Below are positions 25,737-37,106 of a DNA stretch of 64,000 bases, one piece after another (within the stretch, counting starts at the first letter, position 1; each line of letters begins with the position of its first letter). The stretch is from Tieghemostelium lacteum. Its lineage: Eukaryota > Evosea > Eumycetozoa > Dictyosteliales > Raperosteliaceae. The notes under the pieces were generated by a model, which was not told where the DNA came from, made no database searches, and was given only the letters and a program-made list of their open reading frames with translations. Where the stretch lies: the NCBI GenBank assembly GCA_001606155.1, contig LODT01000013.1, positions 1-64,000 on the forward strand, in the 5' to 3' direction. Made by a program: the position numbers and the translations under genes.

Positions 25737-28700
25737 TCAGATTCTATAGAGAGTTTGATAATCATTAGAGACATACCATAGTGCTTTAGGAACTGGTGAT
25801 TTTGTGTAAATGATATTGTCATTATTCATTTTTGATTCAAAAATGTGAATAAATGTAATGAATTCTGATTGGAATTTTAAACATTTAACACTACTGTTTT
25901 GGTGAATCTTTTCAAGTAACAGTGTAAAATAGTCATCTTGACTTGTTTTTGCTGTTGTTAGTGTTGATGTTGTTGGTGTTGTTTGATTATAGTTGTTATT
26001 TGTACTATTATTAGATCCATAATAAATTCTTGGATTTCTAACCTGATAACCACTACTAGGTACTCTATATGGTACTACATCAATATCAATATCAGTATTA
26101 TAAGGATCAATAGGTTCGAAAATATTGCCACTATTACCACTACCATTATTTGAAGATATAAAACTATTACTATTGTTAATTATAGATCCTCCTATAACTG
26201 GCATGAAGGAGCTTGTGAAATTGTTTGATGTTGTTGCAAAATTTAGATTTGGTGAATCGTCAATTTCTTCGGTTTTTGGGTTATATGCACCTATGCCACT
26301 ATAACCAGTACTATTAATACTTGGTTGGTACATACCAATTGATGTTGAAGATGATATTGTGTTTGATGTAATTTTACTAATCTTTTTAACTTGATTTTGT
26401 GAAGTATCGGAATTATTTGGTAGTTTGAGTTGAACTTTGTTAATTTTGGTGAATCCGTATTTTGATGGTTCCCATGTTTTGAAATTGAAGGTATATTCAT
26501 CAGAAACTGATTTAAATTCAAGTAAATTTACTGGTTGGGAAGGTTGGGTTACTGTAGTTGTCTTATAGGTATACATGGATCTAGGTAGAAATGATTCACT
26601 TGTAGGTCTGGATCTTTGGACTATACCAGGGTGATTAAATACCAGTTCTTTAAGTGACTTGAATGCATGTAAAGTGTCTAAAATAAATGTTAGATCACTT
26701 TCTTGATTTTTACAAGCAATTTTTAGTTTTTTTAGTAATGGTAACTCAATAATTCTTCTTTTGTCACCAAACAAGGTTTTAGCGTGTTCTTCTTGGAGTT
26801 GGAGAGAGGAGACACTTGTTAACTTGTCTATTGTTGTTGAGAATGGTGTGGTACCGAAATTAGATTCTGTTTTTGTTAAATTGGTGTATTTTGAAATTCT
26901 AGAATCAGAATTATAGATATTACCAGATATGAAATGGTATTCAATATTCAAGTCAGATCGAATTGGTTTGATAAGAGTGTCCACATCAGCTAAATGTTTA
27001 GTGACTTTTAGTTTTAGGGTTTTTAGACGTCTGGTAAATTCAGGTGTTAAGAGGTTACCATAGAACCCGCTGAGGTTAAAAATATCTTCAATTTCCAAGG
27101 ATTGAAGTAACGGTAGTTTATGGATTACTTGTATTAAAGAGATGCCATATAAAATTTCAGAAGGGACTTTTAATTTAACTCTTTTGATTTTTGATTTTGA
27201 AAGATCTCTTTCGTGTAGATTAAGAGAAAGTAAGGTTTGGTAGTCCAAAACCAAGTTTTCAACAGCACTAATATCATGACCAAAGTAGTTTAAGTCACTG
27301 TGATTCATTACCGAAACCAATCTGACAGTTTCCAACAGACACCATGGTGACTTTATATCCCATCCTGTTTGGTGGTAGACTTTGAAACCACGATTAATAA
27401 ACCAATTTTCAGATAGGGTACTGGTGTTTTCAAAACCTTGTTGAATAGTTTTCTTTACAATGTAAAAGAATTTCTTAGAGACAGTAGCCAAAGACACTTT
27501 ATATCTCATAGACTTGGATTTATCAAATATTATATATCTGAGAATTTGTGTGAAAATGGTATCGGGTAGGTACATAAAGGATTTACTTGTCACTATAGAA
27601 TTGACTAATGGTTGGAAATTATTGGATAGTAGGTATTGTCTAGATATATTGAATTTAGGATTATCCAAAGAATTCATTAGAATTCTATAGTTATTGGGAT
27701 TGTTGAGAAGTTGTGGTTGGAGTGTTAACAACTCTAGCAATCTCTTTGGTTTAAAGAGATAAAATTGAATCCAATTTTGGAAATCAAATTGATCTTTGAA
27801 TGCCAAATGAAGGATTCTAATGGCTTCTCCTAACTTTTCTGGAACTTTGTATCCAACAGGACCGAGGTTTAGCAAGAAGTTAGAATATATAAACAACTTG
27901 ACGTTACCAAATGCATCTAGGGTATTTTTAGATGATTGTGGGATTGTTGTAAGCACTAATTTAATTTGATTGGAATCTAATGATTTGGAGAGATTTGGTA
28001 TCAATTCAAAACACATTTTCTCAAATAACCCTGGAAATAATTGAACTAGAGTTTCTAATGATTTCAACTGGGTGGTTATATCTTTTCTATCTCTTAGAAA
28101 TGAATTGGTGGACAATAATGGAATGAACATTTCAGTTTTTAGTAACGATGCTACTAGGAAGAAGGTACCTGGGTTTTGTGCCAATTTTAGAATAAAAGTA
28201 AACCATTTACCTAGATATTGAGTGTCTTTTACACTCTCGTGATTTGGTTTACAAATGAGTTTTTCAATGACATTTCTAGCAGTGAATATAGCACCAGTTG
28301 CTGATGGTCCACTTTTAATTAAAACTTCAAAGAGTTTTATAACCATTTCATATTTTTCAAAAATTATACTAGCCTGGAAGAATTCATAAGTCATATTTCT
28401 CTCTAGTACCTCATTTACTTGTATGTCAGTGAATAGTTGTGGATAGTGATTAAATACCACTTCAAATTGTGATAGTTTATCTATCAACGAGGTGTTTTGT
28501 GATATTAAACATTTAAAGGCATATATAGATAAGTTTCTATTTCCAGTTTCTTTACCAAGTCTTAAAAGATATTCTAGTGTTGGGAATTCGAATCTTACTA
28601 CTATATTCATTTGGTGAATGTTCTCTTTTAAATATTCAATAATCAATGGAAACATTGGGTCATTGAATCTCTTTTGTAAAATGAAATTTAAAATTTCAAA

Positions 28701-30129
28701 TTTAGAAGATGCATATTGATTTTGTTTAAAAATTTGGTTAATGAGATGACTGAAATTCAATTCCAATTGACCAATTTCAAGTAGTGGTATTATGAAATGT
28801 GTTGGATTCTGTAAATTCTCTTTAACTGCCAATGCACTGTTATATAATTGGTTTAGTTCTCTAACTAAATTTGAATCTAAAACCTGATTCCAAAGATTTT
28901 GGAATAGGTTATAGAGCTGCATAGCATTTTTCATATCTCTTTCAGATATCTTTTGAGGTGTAGTAGTAACCAATTTGAAAACTGATTTCAAAGCTTGGCC
29001 TAACTGTTTTTCATCTTTGAAATACTGATTAACATCATCTTTAATGCATGTCAATAGTCTTAGCAATGCAAGATCATCATTAGACACCATTAATTTGTTC
29101 AACAATTCTACAACTTTAAATCTAAGATGGTCAGGTGTAGATCTCAATTTTAGCATACCAAATACCTTGTGATAGTATTCACCATTAAACAAAACACTTG
29201 GAATGATATCCAATAACTCTGGAGTATAATTACCCCTCTCCATTAAAGTATACAAATATCCCATAACCATCTCCATATCTGGAAACTCTTTCTCAAATGG
29301 ATCAGTAGTAATCATTTTTACCATATTCTCCATTAACTTTTTAGTTACCAAAATCCGATTGTAGCCTTTAACACGTTTACTCTTAGCCAACATATCAAAT
29401 AAATGCAACTGAATTAGAGATTCTGTTATTCTATAAACCAAAGATCTAACCAAATCCACAGTTTCTCTATTCTTATTCTTCTTGTTCTCTTCCACAAATT
29501 CAAAGTAAATTTCACAAACCAAAACCCATATCTTATCCATAGTCTCTCTGGAAAACACACCCATATTCAGTATATTTTCATCACTAACTTGATATATCAA
29601 TGGATCAGTAATCAACATTTTAATAAACTCTTTCTTTGTAATAATTCCCAAATCAAAAATATAAGTATATGAACCCAAAGTTATTTGTTTCTCAACCAAA
29701 GTCACAGCAAATACTCTTCTATTTACATCCTTACTTGTAACCCATTTGAAAATTCCTAAATGTAATTTTGCTCCAAAATTAGAAAAATGTTTTGAATTGA
29801 GAATATAAGTACATACTTGATAATATAAATTGTAGATTAAAATCATAATTTAATTTTCTTAAAATGAAGATATCAATGATTGTTCCCTTTGATGAGTTGA
29901 AAAAATTGTCTAACAATTCATAAACTTTATCAGGATTATTAATATCTCTAGAAATATTAGTTGTTAAATCTCTTAATGATTGTTCAGCTGAAATAACTCG
30001 AAGAGAAAAACATGTTGAACTAAATCCCAAAGACAAGGTCATATAAAATAAAAATTTTAAAAAATTCGTCATTTTTTTTATTCCAAAGAAAATATCTTGG
30101 AGTCCTTTGGTCTTCAGAGTTGTTGCCAT
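25737..30129 (-). CDS. Tandem family gene 4: F-box/LRR-like protein with N-terminal hydrophobic extension
   Basis: Exons complement(29817..30129) and complement(25737..29755), donor GTATGT, acceptor ATTTAG, phase 1, 1443 aa. The join reads LQFILS|R.IFKWV, matching the family. Exon 1 is longer than in the paralogues: a start at 30129 adds about 25-30 residues including the hydrophobic run FLKFLFYMTLSLGFSS, which could be a signal anchor. The internal ATG MTNFLKFLF would still include it. The F-box-like LPDTIFTQILRYIIFDKS lies near residues 800-850, then LRR-like segments, a Ser/Asn-rich low-complexity region without FG repeats, and the tail WYVSNDYQTLYRI. It is the 5'-most gene of the tandem set. 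Confidence 0.8.
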
Positions 30130-30322
30130 CACAAATTTTCTGCAATCTTAACGAAATACGTATTTTTTACAAAAACAAAAAATCAAACATAAACTTATTT
30201 ATTTGATTCAAAGTTAATCATATTAAATAGATTTATTTTAAAATTACAAGAATATTGATTTAACTTAAAAATGTGAGCGTAGATATTTTGTTTTTTGTTT
30301 TGAATGGGTGTGAGGGGTATTT

Positions 30323-30871
30323 TTAATAATCAAATTTTTTGTGAACTTTAATACTTAAGAAAACTTTACCAGTTTCTTTACCTTTACTATCTTTGACAGT
30401 AAAGTATTCATCAATACCAAAAAATTCACTACATTTTGCAAAATTAACAAGACAACTACCAATGAAATCATCTTTGATTAGATCTTTATCCCACAACTCC
30501 AATAACAATTCAGAGTGTTTAGTTGGATTGATACGAATGTAACATGTCTCCATCCACATTGGTGACAATGTCTTTTCTTTAACTGAACTTGTGTATAACC
30601 ATCTCTTGGTGAATAGACCTTCTGATTCTTTTTTACCAAATCTTACATAACCATCAGCTTTACCATTTGGATCTTGAGCTTCATTAATTACACCACTACC
30701 AATGGTAATCTTGTACAATATCTGACCTTCAAATTTTGTTCCTTTGTAGGTAGTTGGTTTATCAGATGTCACCGCATTGTACCATAAATCCATTGTCTTT
30801 GCATCAACAGATCCATGATCTTTAAGATGTTTTCTTAATATTAAATTAGCTGCTGTTGCATTAGATCCCAT
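30323..30871 (-). CDS. C2-domain protein, 182 aa
   Basis: A single-exon frame. Residues about 45-180 form one C2-like beta sandwich: GQILYKITIGSGVI, YVRFGKKES, SPMWMETCYIRINP, LLLELWDKDLIKDDFIGSC, GKVFLSIKVHKK. The acidic residues of the WDKDLIKDDF loop fit C2 calcium-binding loops, but not every canonical Asp is obvious, so calcium dependence is uncertain. Such proteins bind phospholipid membranes or serve as small scaffolds. About 45 residues precede the domain. It is flanked by family gene 4 and the Asteroid-type nuclease, both on the same strand. Confidence 0.75.
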   Translation of the reverse strand: MGSNATAANLILRKHLKDHGSVDAKTMDLWYNAVTSDKPTTYKGTKFEGQILYKITIGSGVINEAQDPNGKADGYVRFGKKESEGLFTKRWLYTSSVKEKTLSPMWMETCYIRINPTKHSELLLELWDKDLIKDDFIGSCLVNFAKCSEFFGIDEYFTVKDSKGKETGKVFLSIKVHKKFDY

Positions 30872-31061
30872 TATTTAAAAATTATATATATATATTTGAT
30901 TGATAGTTTAAACTATGATATTTATTAAAATAAAAAAATAGTTTATGAAAAACTCGATCGAACAAAAATATCTAAAAATCAATCAAATTTATCACAAAAG
31001 TGTGTTTTTACAAAAACCAAATTGTGTATGAATGTTATCATCAATGATTTTTATTACTTTT

Positions 31062-33499
31062 TTATTCTTGATCTTCTTCATCTAGTAGATACATGATACT
31101 CTTTTTATCAGTATTTTGATCTTGTTTGTTACCTCTCTTGTCAGGAATTCTACTATTTTTACCAGTACTCTTGTTATTGTTATTGTTGTTTGAGTTGGCA
31201 GATTGATTTCTCTTTGATGGTGGTATGTATTTAGTAGAAGTAGAGGTAGTAGTGGTGGTAGTACTAGTGGAGGTAGTTGATTCTTCAGAATCTTCAGATT
31301 TAGCCTCAACAGCTTGTTGTTGCTGTGGTTTAGTGACTTGTTGATTAGCATAATTGATATTAGCTTTCAATTGAGCTTTAATTTCAACAAATTCATTCAA
31401 CAAGTCATCAGAAAGAGTAACAGTTGGGAACAAATGTTTAAGTCTTTCTTTATCTCCAGTAACAGTCTTGGGGATGGTTGTCTCATTCTTGAGTTTCATA
31501 ACCCACAAGTTATGGAGTATCTCTCTATCGAGGTTATTTGTTGGTCTTGTGACTCTTTCTCTTTCAGATGCAGTCCAACCAGTGATATCTTTATCCAAAG
31601 CAAATAGAGCATTGAAATTGTAACATTGTTCTAGTGTCTTTGCATAGATTTCCATAAAATAAAATGGTTCATAATAAAAAGTACCTTTGTACTTTTCCAT
31701 TTCCTTTGGAGTATTAGTGTCCTTACACAATAGGAAATGTAATAAAATTGTATCAATGCAATTATTACTCAATTCAATATTTAAATGATTAGTATCATTT
31801 AAATTTAAAATAAATCCTAAACAACTAGTATAAAAATTATTTGAATTAGTATAAAGTGTGTGATTTGTGGGGAATTATCCAAAGATAGATATAAATTAAA
31901 TAAAACTTACTTGTATAGATAAAATCTAAAATAATCAAATTTCTCAGGTGAGAGGAATTTGTCAGTAACAGTTGGACAGAGACCAAAAATGGATGCAAAT
32001 TCTTTGATTCTAGTTTCAAATGAAACTGATCCATTCCAACACTCTTGATAGGTGAATGCTGTAGTTGTTGGTTGGAACATTACAGTGATGGCTTTTGGAA
32101 CATCTGGTAACAACTCTTTAACTAGATATTTCTTATTCTTTTCAGTGCAAAGGTACCCAAAGAATCTAGTTCTAATTGGTTTAAAACACTGTAGAAAAGA
32201 GTGCTTTAAATGTGATTTCTTTTCAATAATAATTTGATAGGTTTCATATAATGAACTATCACCATCAATAAAAAGGTAGTCACACAAGTACAAAACAATA
32301 CTATCTCTTGAAAACAAGTATTTACCAAACTTGTTAGCTAAAACTTTCTCTCTTCTCTCAGATGATCTTAGAAAAGTAGCAGTTCTCTCATCAACACCAC
32401 CTTTTGACTTATCACTAGCAACTGAATATCTAGCTACTGAATCTAAAATCTTTGGGATATCTATTATAATCATATTAGTATAAAAATAATTTTGAATATC
32501 AAAAGAATATAAAACATACCATTATCAGTTACTTTGAGAGTTGATTTAATTAAAGATTCATAGGTTACAGTGTTTTCATCTAGATTTTTACTGTTGGTTG
32601 ATATTATAGAGATTGCAACACTAACCTTATTATTGGTATGTTTTCTATGATCATAGTGTTTAGTGGTATCATTACCTGCTAAAGCAGTGAATAATCCCAA
32701 ATATTTTGGAGAAAAGTATAAACCCTCTGCCAAATTAGTTGTAGTAAATGCTTGTACTTTGAATACTGATGTTTCAAAATCCACTTTCATCTTACTAATT
32801 GGGAAGAAATAAGTATTACCAAAATCATAAAAATAGAAATCCGAGTCATTTGAGATAATAGCATGGACTATACCTGGATTATCTGCAACCCATTCAACAA
32901 TATCATCATCTGCCTCTTCAGTTGAATGTCTAAGTTCAATATCTAATTCCCTACAAATTGATTTAAATTCACACTGGTATATAAAGAGTGGTATATAATT
33001 AATATTTTCTCATTTGTAGCTATAATATAGTAGGGTGCAGTAGTAGTACACATACAACAAAAAGTTTTGGAAAACAATTTAGATTGGAGAGGTGTTGACC
33101 TTTAGCTAAGGTATCACCATATCCAGAGAATCGGTTCCATTTGTTATTGAATCTAGCTTGGTGTTCTTTAAATTTAGAAACTGGACTAAAACCATCGACA
33201 AAAACTAGAATTTCAAAATTAAAACTTTGAAGTAATTTAAAGAACTTAATACAGTATTCTCTAAATAATCTAGCTGTTTTGTAATTTTCTAATTCAGAGA
33301 TGGTATATAAGAATGATAAACCATCAATACCAATGATTCTTTCTGCATATGCGTAAGAAAGGGATCAAAATATGAGTATACTCTAAATCTATATCTAAAA
33401 TAATGTAAAACACAAACTTTCATCACTATGAGTAATAGTTAATGGAATACCAAGTTCAGATCTTTTGTTGATATAACCAGTAAATCCATGTACACCCAT
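31062..33499 (-). CDS. Asteroid (ASTE1)-like XPG/FEN-family nuclease
   Basis: Five exons, complement: 33418..33499, 33056..33342, 32520..32973, 31911..32460, 31062..31824, giving 711 aa. The start MGVHGFTGYI is the N-terminal XPG signature, with DG near residue 33 and VFVDG further on. The internal XPG motif is EADDDIVEWV (residues about 143-152) followed by SNDSDFYFYD with Asp 166 and 168. These are the metal-binding acids of the FEN1 superfamily. The rest, including a Leu-rich middle and a C-terminus rich in Thr, Ser, Asn and Lys, matches the layout of Asteroid proteins and not FEN1, EXO1 or GEN1. ASTE1 in animals trims 3' overhangs at DNA breaks. The same role here is by analogy. Confidence 0.8.
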
Positions 33500-33599
33500 T
33501 TCAATAAGATTGATGTGCTGCAAATCAAAAGTCGACTTCGAAAGAGACAATGAAATTTTTTACTAAAAAATTTTATTTTTTTTTGATTTTTTTTTTTTA
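33500..33599. promoter_or_regulatory. Short divergent promoter (nuclease / Nudix)
   Basis: Only 100 bp separate the start codons of two divergently transcribed genes. The plus side ends in long T runs directly before the Nudix ATG, the usual look of dictyostelid promoters. No specific factor site was recognised. Confidence 0.5.
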
Positions 33600-34412
33600 A
33601 TGATCAGAAGATTTTTAATTCATTTGAATAAAAATAAGTCTGGAATATTAGAAATGTCACAAACAACTACACCAACTGTACAAATTAGAAATAGAGCAGT
33701 ACCAATTACTGGTGCTACTGGTATTGATTTAGAGGTTTCTGTGAATGCACCAAACTTTTTAAAATGGAAGAACAGAATGGAGAAAGAAGAACATTTACAA
33801 GTGAATAAGATTGATGTTCAATCTATTGATATGTTTGGTAAAAATGTAGGTTTTGTTAAGTTTAAGGCTGATGTTGTTGTAGAAAAAGAAAATAGAATGG
33901 TACCTGGAATTGTGTTTTGTAGAGGTGGTTCAGTTGCTATATTGGTCATTTTGAAGTCAAAGGAAACTGGTAAAGAGTATTCAGTATTGACCGTACAGAC
34001 TCGTGTACCAGTTGGTGTTTATCAGTATTCTGAGATTCCAGCTGGAATGTTGGATGGAAGTGGTCATTTTGTAGGTGTAGCTGCTAAAGAACTCAAAGAA
34101 GAGACATCTTTAGAGGTTACTGAAGATCGTTTGATTGATATGACTAAACTTGCATATGGTGATCAAGTTGAAGGTGTATATCCATCACCTGGAGGTTGTG
34201 ATGAGTTTATTAGACTTTTCCTCTTTAAAGAGACTTTAGAACAATCAAAAATCGATGAGTTACAAAACAAACTAACTGGTGCTCTAAATGAAAATGAATC
34301 CATTACTCTCAATATAGTACCATTAGATCAATTATGGAAACTCTCACCAGATGGTAAGACTCTATCCTCCTTGTATTTATATGAAAAACTATTAAAAGAA
34401 AATAAATTATAA
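33600..34412 (+). CDS. Nudix hydrolase, ADP-sugar diphosphatase-like
   Basis: An intronless gene of 270 aa. The Nudix region sits near residues 149-175: IPAGMLDGSG, then AAKELKEETSLEV, a slightly degenerate Nudix box in which RE is KE and the EExG glycine is Ser. Upstream PVGVYQYSEIPAGMLD and downstream VYPSPGGCDEFIRLFLF are typical of the plant NUDX14-type ADP-sugar/ADP-glucose pyrophosphatases, which cleave ADP-sugars to AMP and sugar phosphate. Two starts are possible. The ATG at 33600 adds MIRRFLIHLNKNKSG, a basic mitochondrial-presequence-like leader. The ATG at 33654 (MSQTTTPT) would give a cytosolic form. Confidence 0.85.
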   Translation: MIRRFLIHLNKNKSGILEMSQTTTPTVQIRNRAVPITGATGIDLEVSVNAPNFLKWKNRMEKEEHLQVNKIDVQSIDMFGKNVGFVKFKADVVVEKENRMVPGIVFCRGGSVAILVILKSKETGKEYSVLTVQTRVPVGVYQYSEIPAGMLDGSGHFVGVAAKELKEETSLEVTEDRLIDMTKLAYGDQVEGVYPSPGGCDEFIRLFLFKETLEQSKIDELQNKLTGALNENESITLNIVPLDQLWKLSPDGKTLSSLYLYEKLLKENKL

Positions 34413-35461
34413 TTCTTATATTTTCAACTAATCATTAAATTCGTCTGATTTTACACAATACCAAGAAATAATCTATTTGAAAATGAATTATTTCACAAAA
34501 TATGTTTTGAACGTGATGAAAATAGATATAATAGATTAGATTATTGTTTAAAGATAAAAAATTGACTATTACAGATAATATCAAAACTTTTAGAATTTTT
34601 AAAATAAGGCGTCATTACTAACAATGTAAAATAAATGATATCTTTATATTGATCAACACACTCAAAGTTAATATTAACCTTTTATCATTGATTTACTTTT
34701 ATCCATAAATTTAAAATTCACCTACTGACAGGAATAATCATTGAATTAAATATTAATTATCACCAATTTAAGAGGATCTAATCACAGGAATCATTGTTTA
34801 GAAATTTCTGAATAGCAGTTTGATGAAACTATTAATGAAAATTCAATGTGAAACAAAAGGTTTGTAAAATATTATTTTAAATTGAAAATATATGGTTGAA
34901 TATAGATTTGTAATAGCAATATAATATATATAATGCAAATATTTCAATTAAGGGAATTCAACAATATTTTCAATTGACTATTTAATGTACTAAGGAGTGC
35001 ATATATTTGAATGAAATTCTGATTTAATAAGTTTGCTTTAAGTATTTTTTATATAAATAAAAAAAAATAGATGCCAAGACTCGAATAAAGCGAATTACTA
35101 CCAGTTTTTTATAATTAGAGGTTATTTTAAATCTAAAACATTAAAACTAAAGTCCTCTTAGAAAACTGTTTATATTGTAGTATTCATCCCATCTTATATT
35201 GATACAATAACTTTTGAGAGAATTTTACTCTTGAAATTTATTACATGTTTTACTGTTTAATAAGAGAAAAATTATAATGAAAGTGAAAGAAACCAGAAGG
35301 TCTTATGATAAGGAGAAGAGGATGATACCTAGGTATAATAAAATAATTTAAGTATTTGGCAACCATTTTTATTAGTATGTGTAACTTTTTATAAAAATAA
35401 TTTTAATTATTTTTGATAAAGCAGATTTAATCTAAAAAATATTTATTTAATTCTTGAATAA
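34413..35461. other. Intergenic AT-rich spacer
   Basis: No gene is supported. A 24-codon frame at 35278 (MKVKETRRSYDKEKRMIP) shares a 17-base stretch with the decayed region near 3.0 kb. It is probably a relic of the same unknown repeat. Confidence 0.5.
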
Positions 35462-35697
35462 ATGGAAAATTATAATTTTAATAATACAAATAAGGTTAAG
35501 GTAAGTCTACTATTTTACTTTATTACTGGTATACTAATTATAATATTATTGTTCATCTTATAAATGCATAGACTACCAATGGTATACTTAATTGCTTTAT
35601 CTATTTTTCAAAGAGTCTATTGTACAACTACAGTATTATTACATTTTTTGTTAATTTTGTAGTCAGGGATTTAATCACACTACAAGTATTATTATAA
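35462..35697 (+). CDS. Possible 54-aa two-exon gene or relic
   Basis: Exon 35462..35500 (MENYNFNNTNKVK) ends in a perfect GTAAGT donor. Joining at the acceptor TGCATAG to 35572..35697 keeps the frame open for 41 more codons rich in hydrophobic residues (NCFIYFSKSLLYNYSIIT, FFVNFVV), ending in TAA. There is no recognised similarity. It sits in a relic-rich region immediately before a MITE, so it may be part of a dead gene. Confidence 0.25.
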
Positions 35698-35759
35698 TTG
35701 CAACCCTCTGGATCTGCAACTACTGGATAGTAGTTAAAATGACATGAATTGGTAAAACA

Positions 35760-36720
35760 TGTCATTTATTTCTGCCATCATTAATCTTCCTGCATCAACT
35801 CCATTGATCATGTATTGGAGGGTGGTCCTCAAGATTTCAATTAATGATCTGAGTAATTGGTTCTTTAAGAGTAGAAAAAGAAAACTGCTGATGGTGGTAT
35901 AGATAGTGTTTAAAATTGGTAATTTGGTACGGTATTACCATTAATTACTGGTAAGTTAACTGATTTATAAAGTAACCGCGGTATACCTATTAGGTAAACC
36001 GGCTAAGGTTTAACTATGCGATAACTTAATAGATGATAAAAGAACTACACGATCTATAATTAAGAAGATATAAACCCCTATTGGGAAAGTTATCATAAAA
36101 TATTAAATATTAAATATATTTATATAAAATTTAAACTGATCAGGTGTTTTAAATTCATTTTACCAGTGGATTATCATATAAATTTCTTTAGAAATAAAGT
36201 CAAATCAAATTGGTAAACTGGTATTGGTACACTTTAATACCAGTGGTAATCCAAAAAAATTTACCAATGGTAAAAATAAAATACCAATGGTATACCGTAC
36301 CAATTTTAAACACTAGGTATAGATCAAAATTTTTTTTCCAATTAATTGGAGCGAGTGTTCTTACTCATCTCATCCTGTTTCTTTATTGAAAGATCTAGTC
36401 ATGGATTTTCTCTCTACCTGGAGGCACATTAAATAGATCCCAGGCATTTATTCTGATGTCAAACTTATCACAAGCAATATAAATTCTATTTTTAGAAACA
36501 GGAAAATGGACCATCCATTCTCCTGACAAATATTTCAATACCTACCTTCAACCTCAAATCCGGATCTCTTTAAATACCGCACTACAAATGGTCCTTCAGG
36601 ATATTTTAGTTGAATTGAAAAATATCCATGAACTCAAAACAATTAAACAATTTTACACAAAATTACAAACACTTTTACCTCCACAATCAACTGATTATTT
36701 TGATTCAGCTTCATAAAACA
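35760..36720 (-). pseudogene. Decayed coding sequence split by a MITE
   Basis: On the minus strand several protein-like segments follow each other in order: HGYFSIQLKYPEGPFVVRYL, KNRIYIACDKFDIRINAWDL, then, on the far side of the MITE, LKNQLLRSLIEILRTTLQYM and MMAEINDMFYQFMSF ending in a stop. They lie in different frames with interruptions, so it is not a working gene. The family is not recognised. The MITE at 35904..36315 inserted into this sequence. Confidence 0.45.
35904..36315. mobile_element. Complete hAT-like MITE with 8-bp target duplication
   Basis: A 412-bp element. The left end TAGTGTTTAAAATTGGTA and the reverse complement of the right end TAGTGTTTAAAATTGGTA are identical over 18 bp. 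Beyond that, both sides carry related GGTACGGTAT and TTACCA.TGGTA subterminal motifs. The direct repeat GGTATAGA flanks it at 35896..35903 and 36316..36323. An 8-bp duplication and a terminus starting TAGTG (fitting YARNG) are the marks of the hAT superfamily. No transposase is encoded, so it is non-autonomous and needs a hAT transposase elsewhere. The intact ends and exact target repeat suggest a fairly recent insertion. A truncated relative lies at 4127. Confidence 0.85.
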
Positions 36721-37106
36721 CTATGTATTCCTGAAAAATAAAATAAAAATTTTGTTCCTATAAAATTATTCCTTTAGAATTTGAGTAATTAATCTTTTAT
36801 ACGTTTATTATTCATTAGGTCAATCTTTTATTCAAGCATACTTATAACTAAAAATAAACAAATATCAATGATGATAAATATATCCAATCATAAATTAAAG
36901 ATATAAAAAAATTGAAAAAAATATTTTCATATGAAATTATTTATTTAATAGTTGTATAGAATATTTACCATCAGTTCCTTTATAAGAGTATTCATCAATT
37001 CAACCATTTATAGATTTGTATAAATTTCAGAAAAAAATATTTTTATTCAAAATAATATAATTTAATTAATTTTTTTTTTTTTTTAATTTATAAGTGATCA
37101 GAGACA

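Noticed and set aside
34413-37106. tRNA genes in the gene-poor regions
   Set aside because: Searched by eye for GTTCGA-type T-loops with matching stems on both strands; none found.
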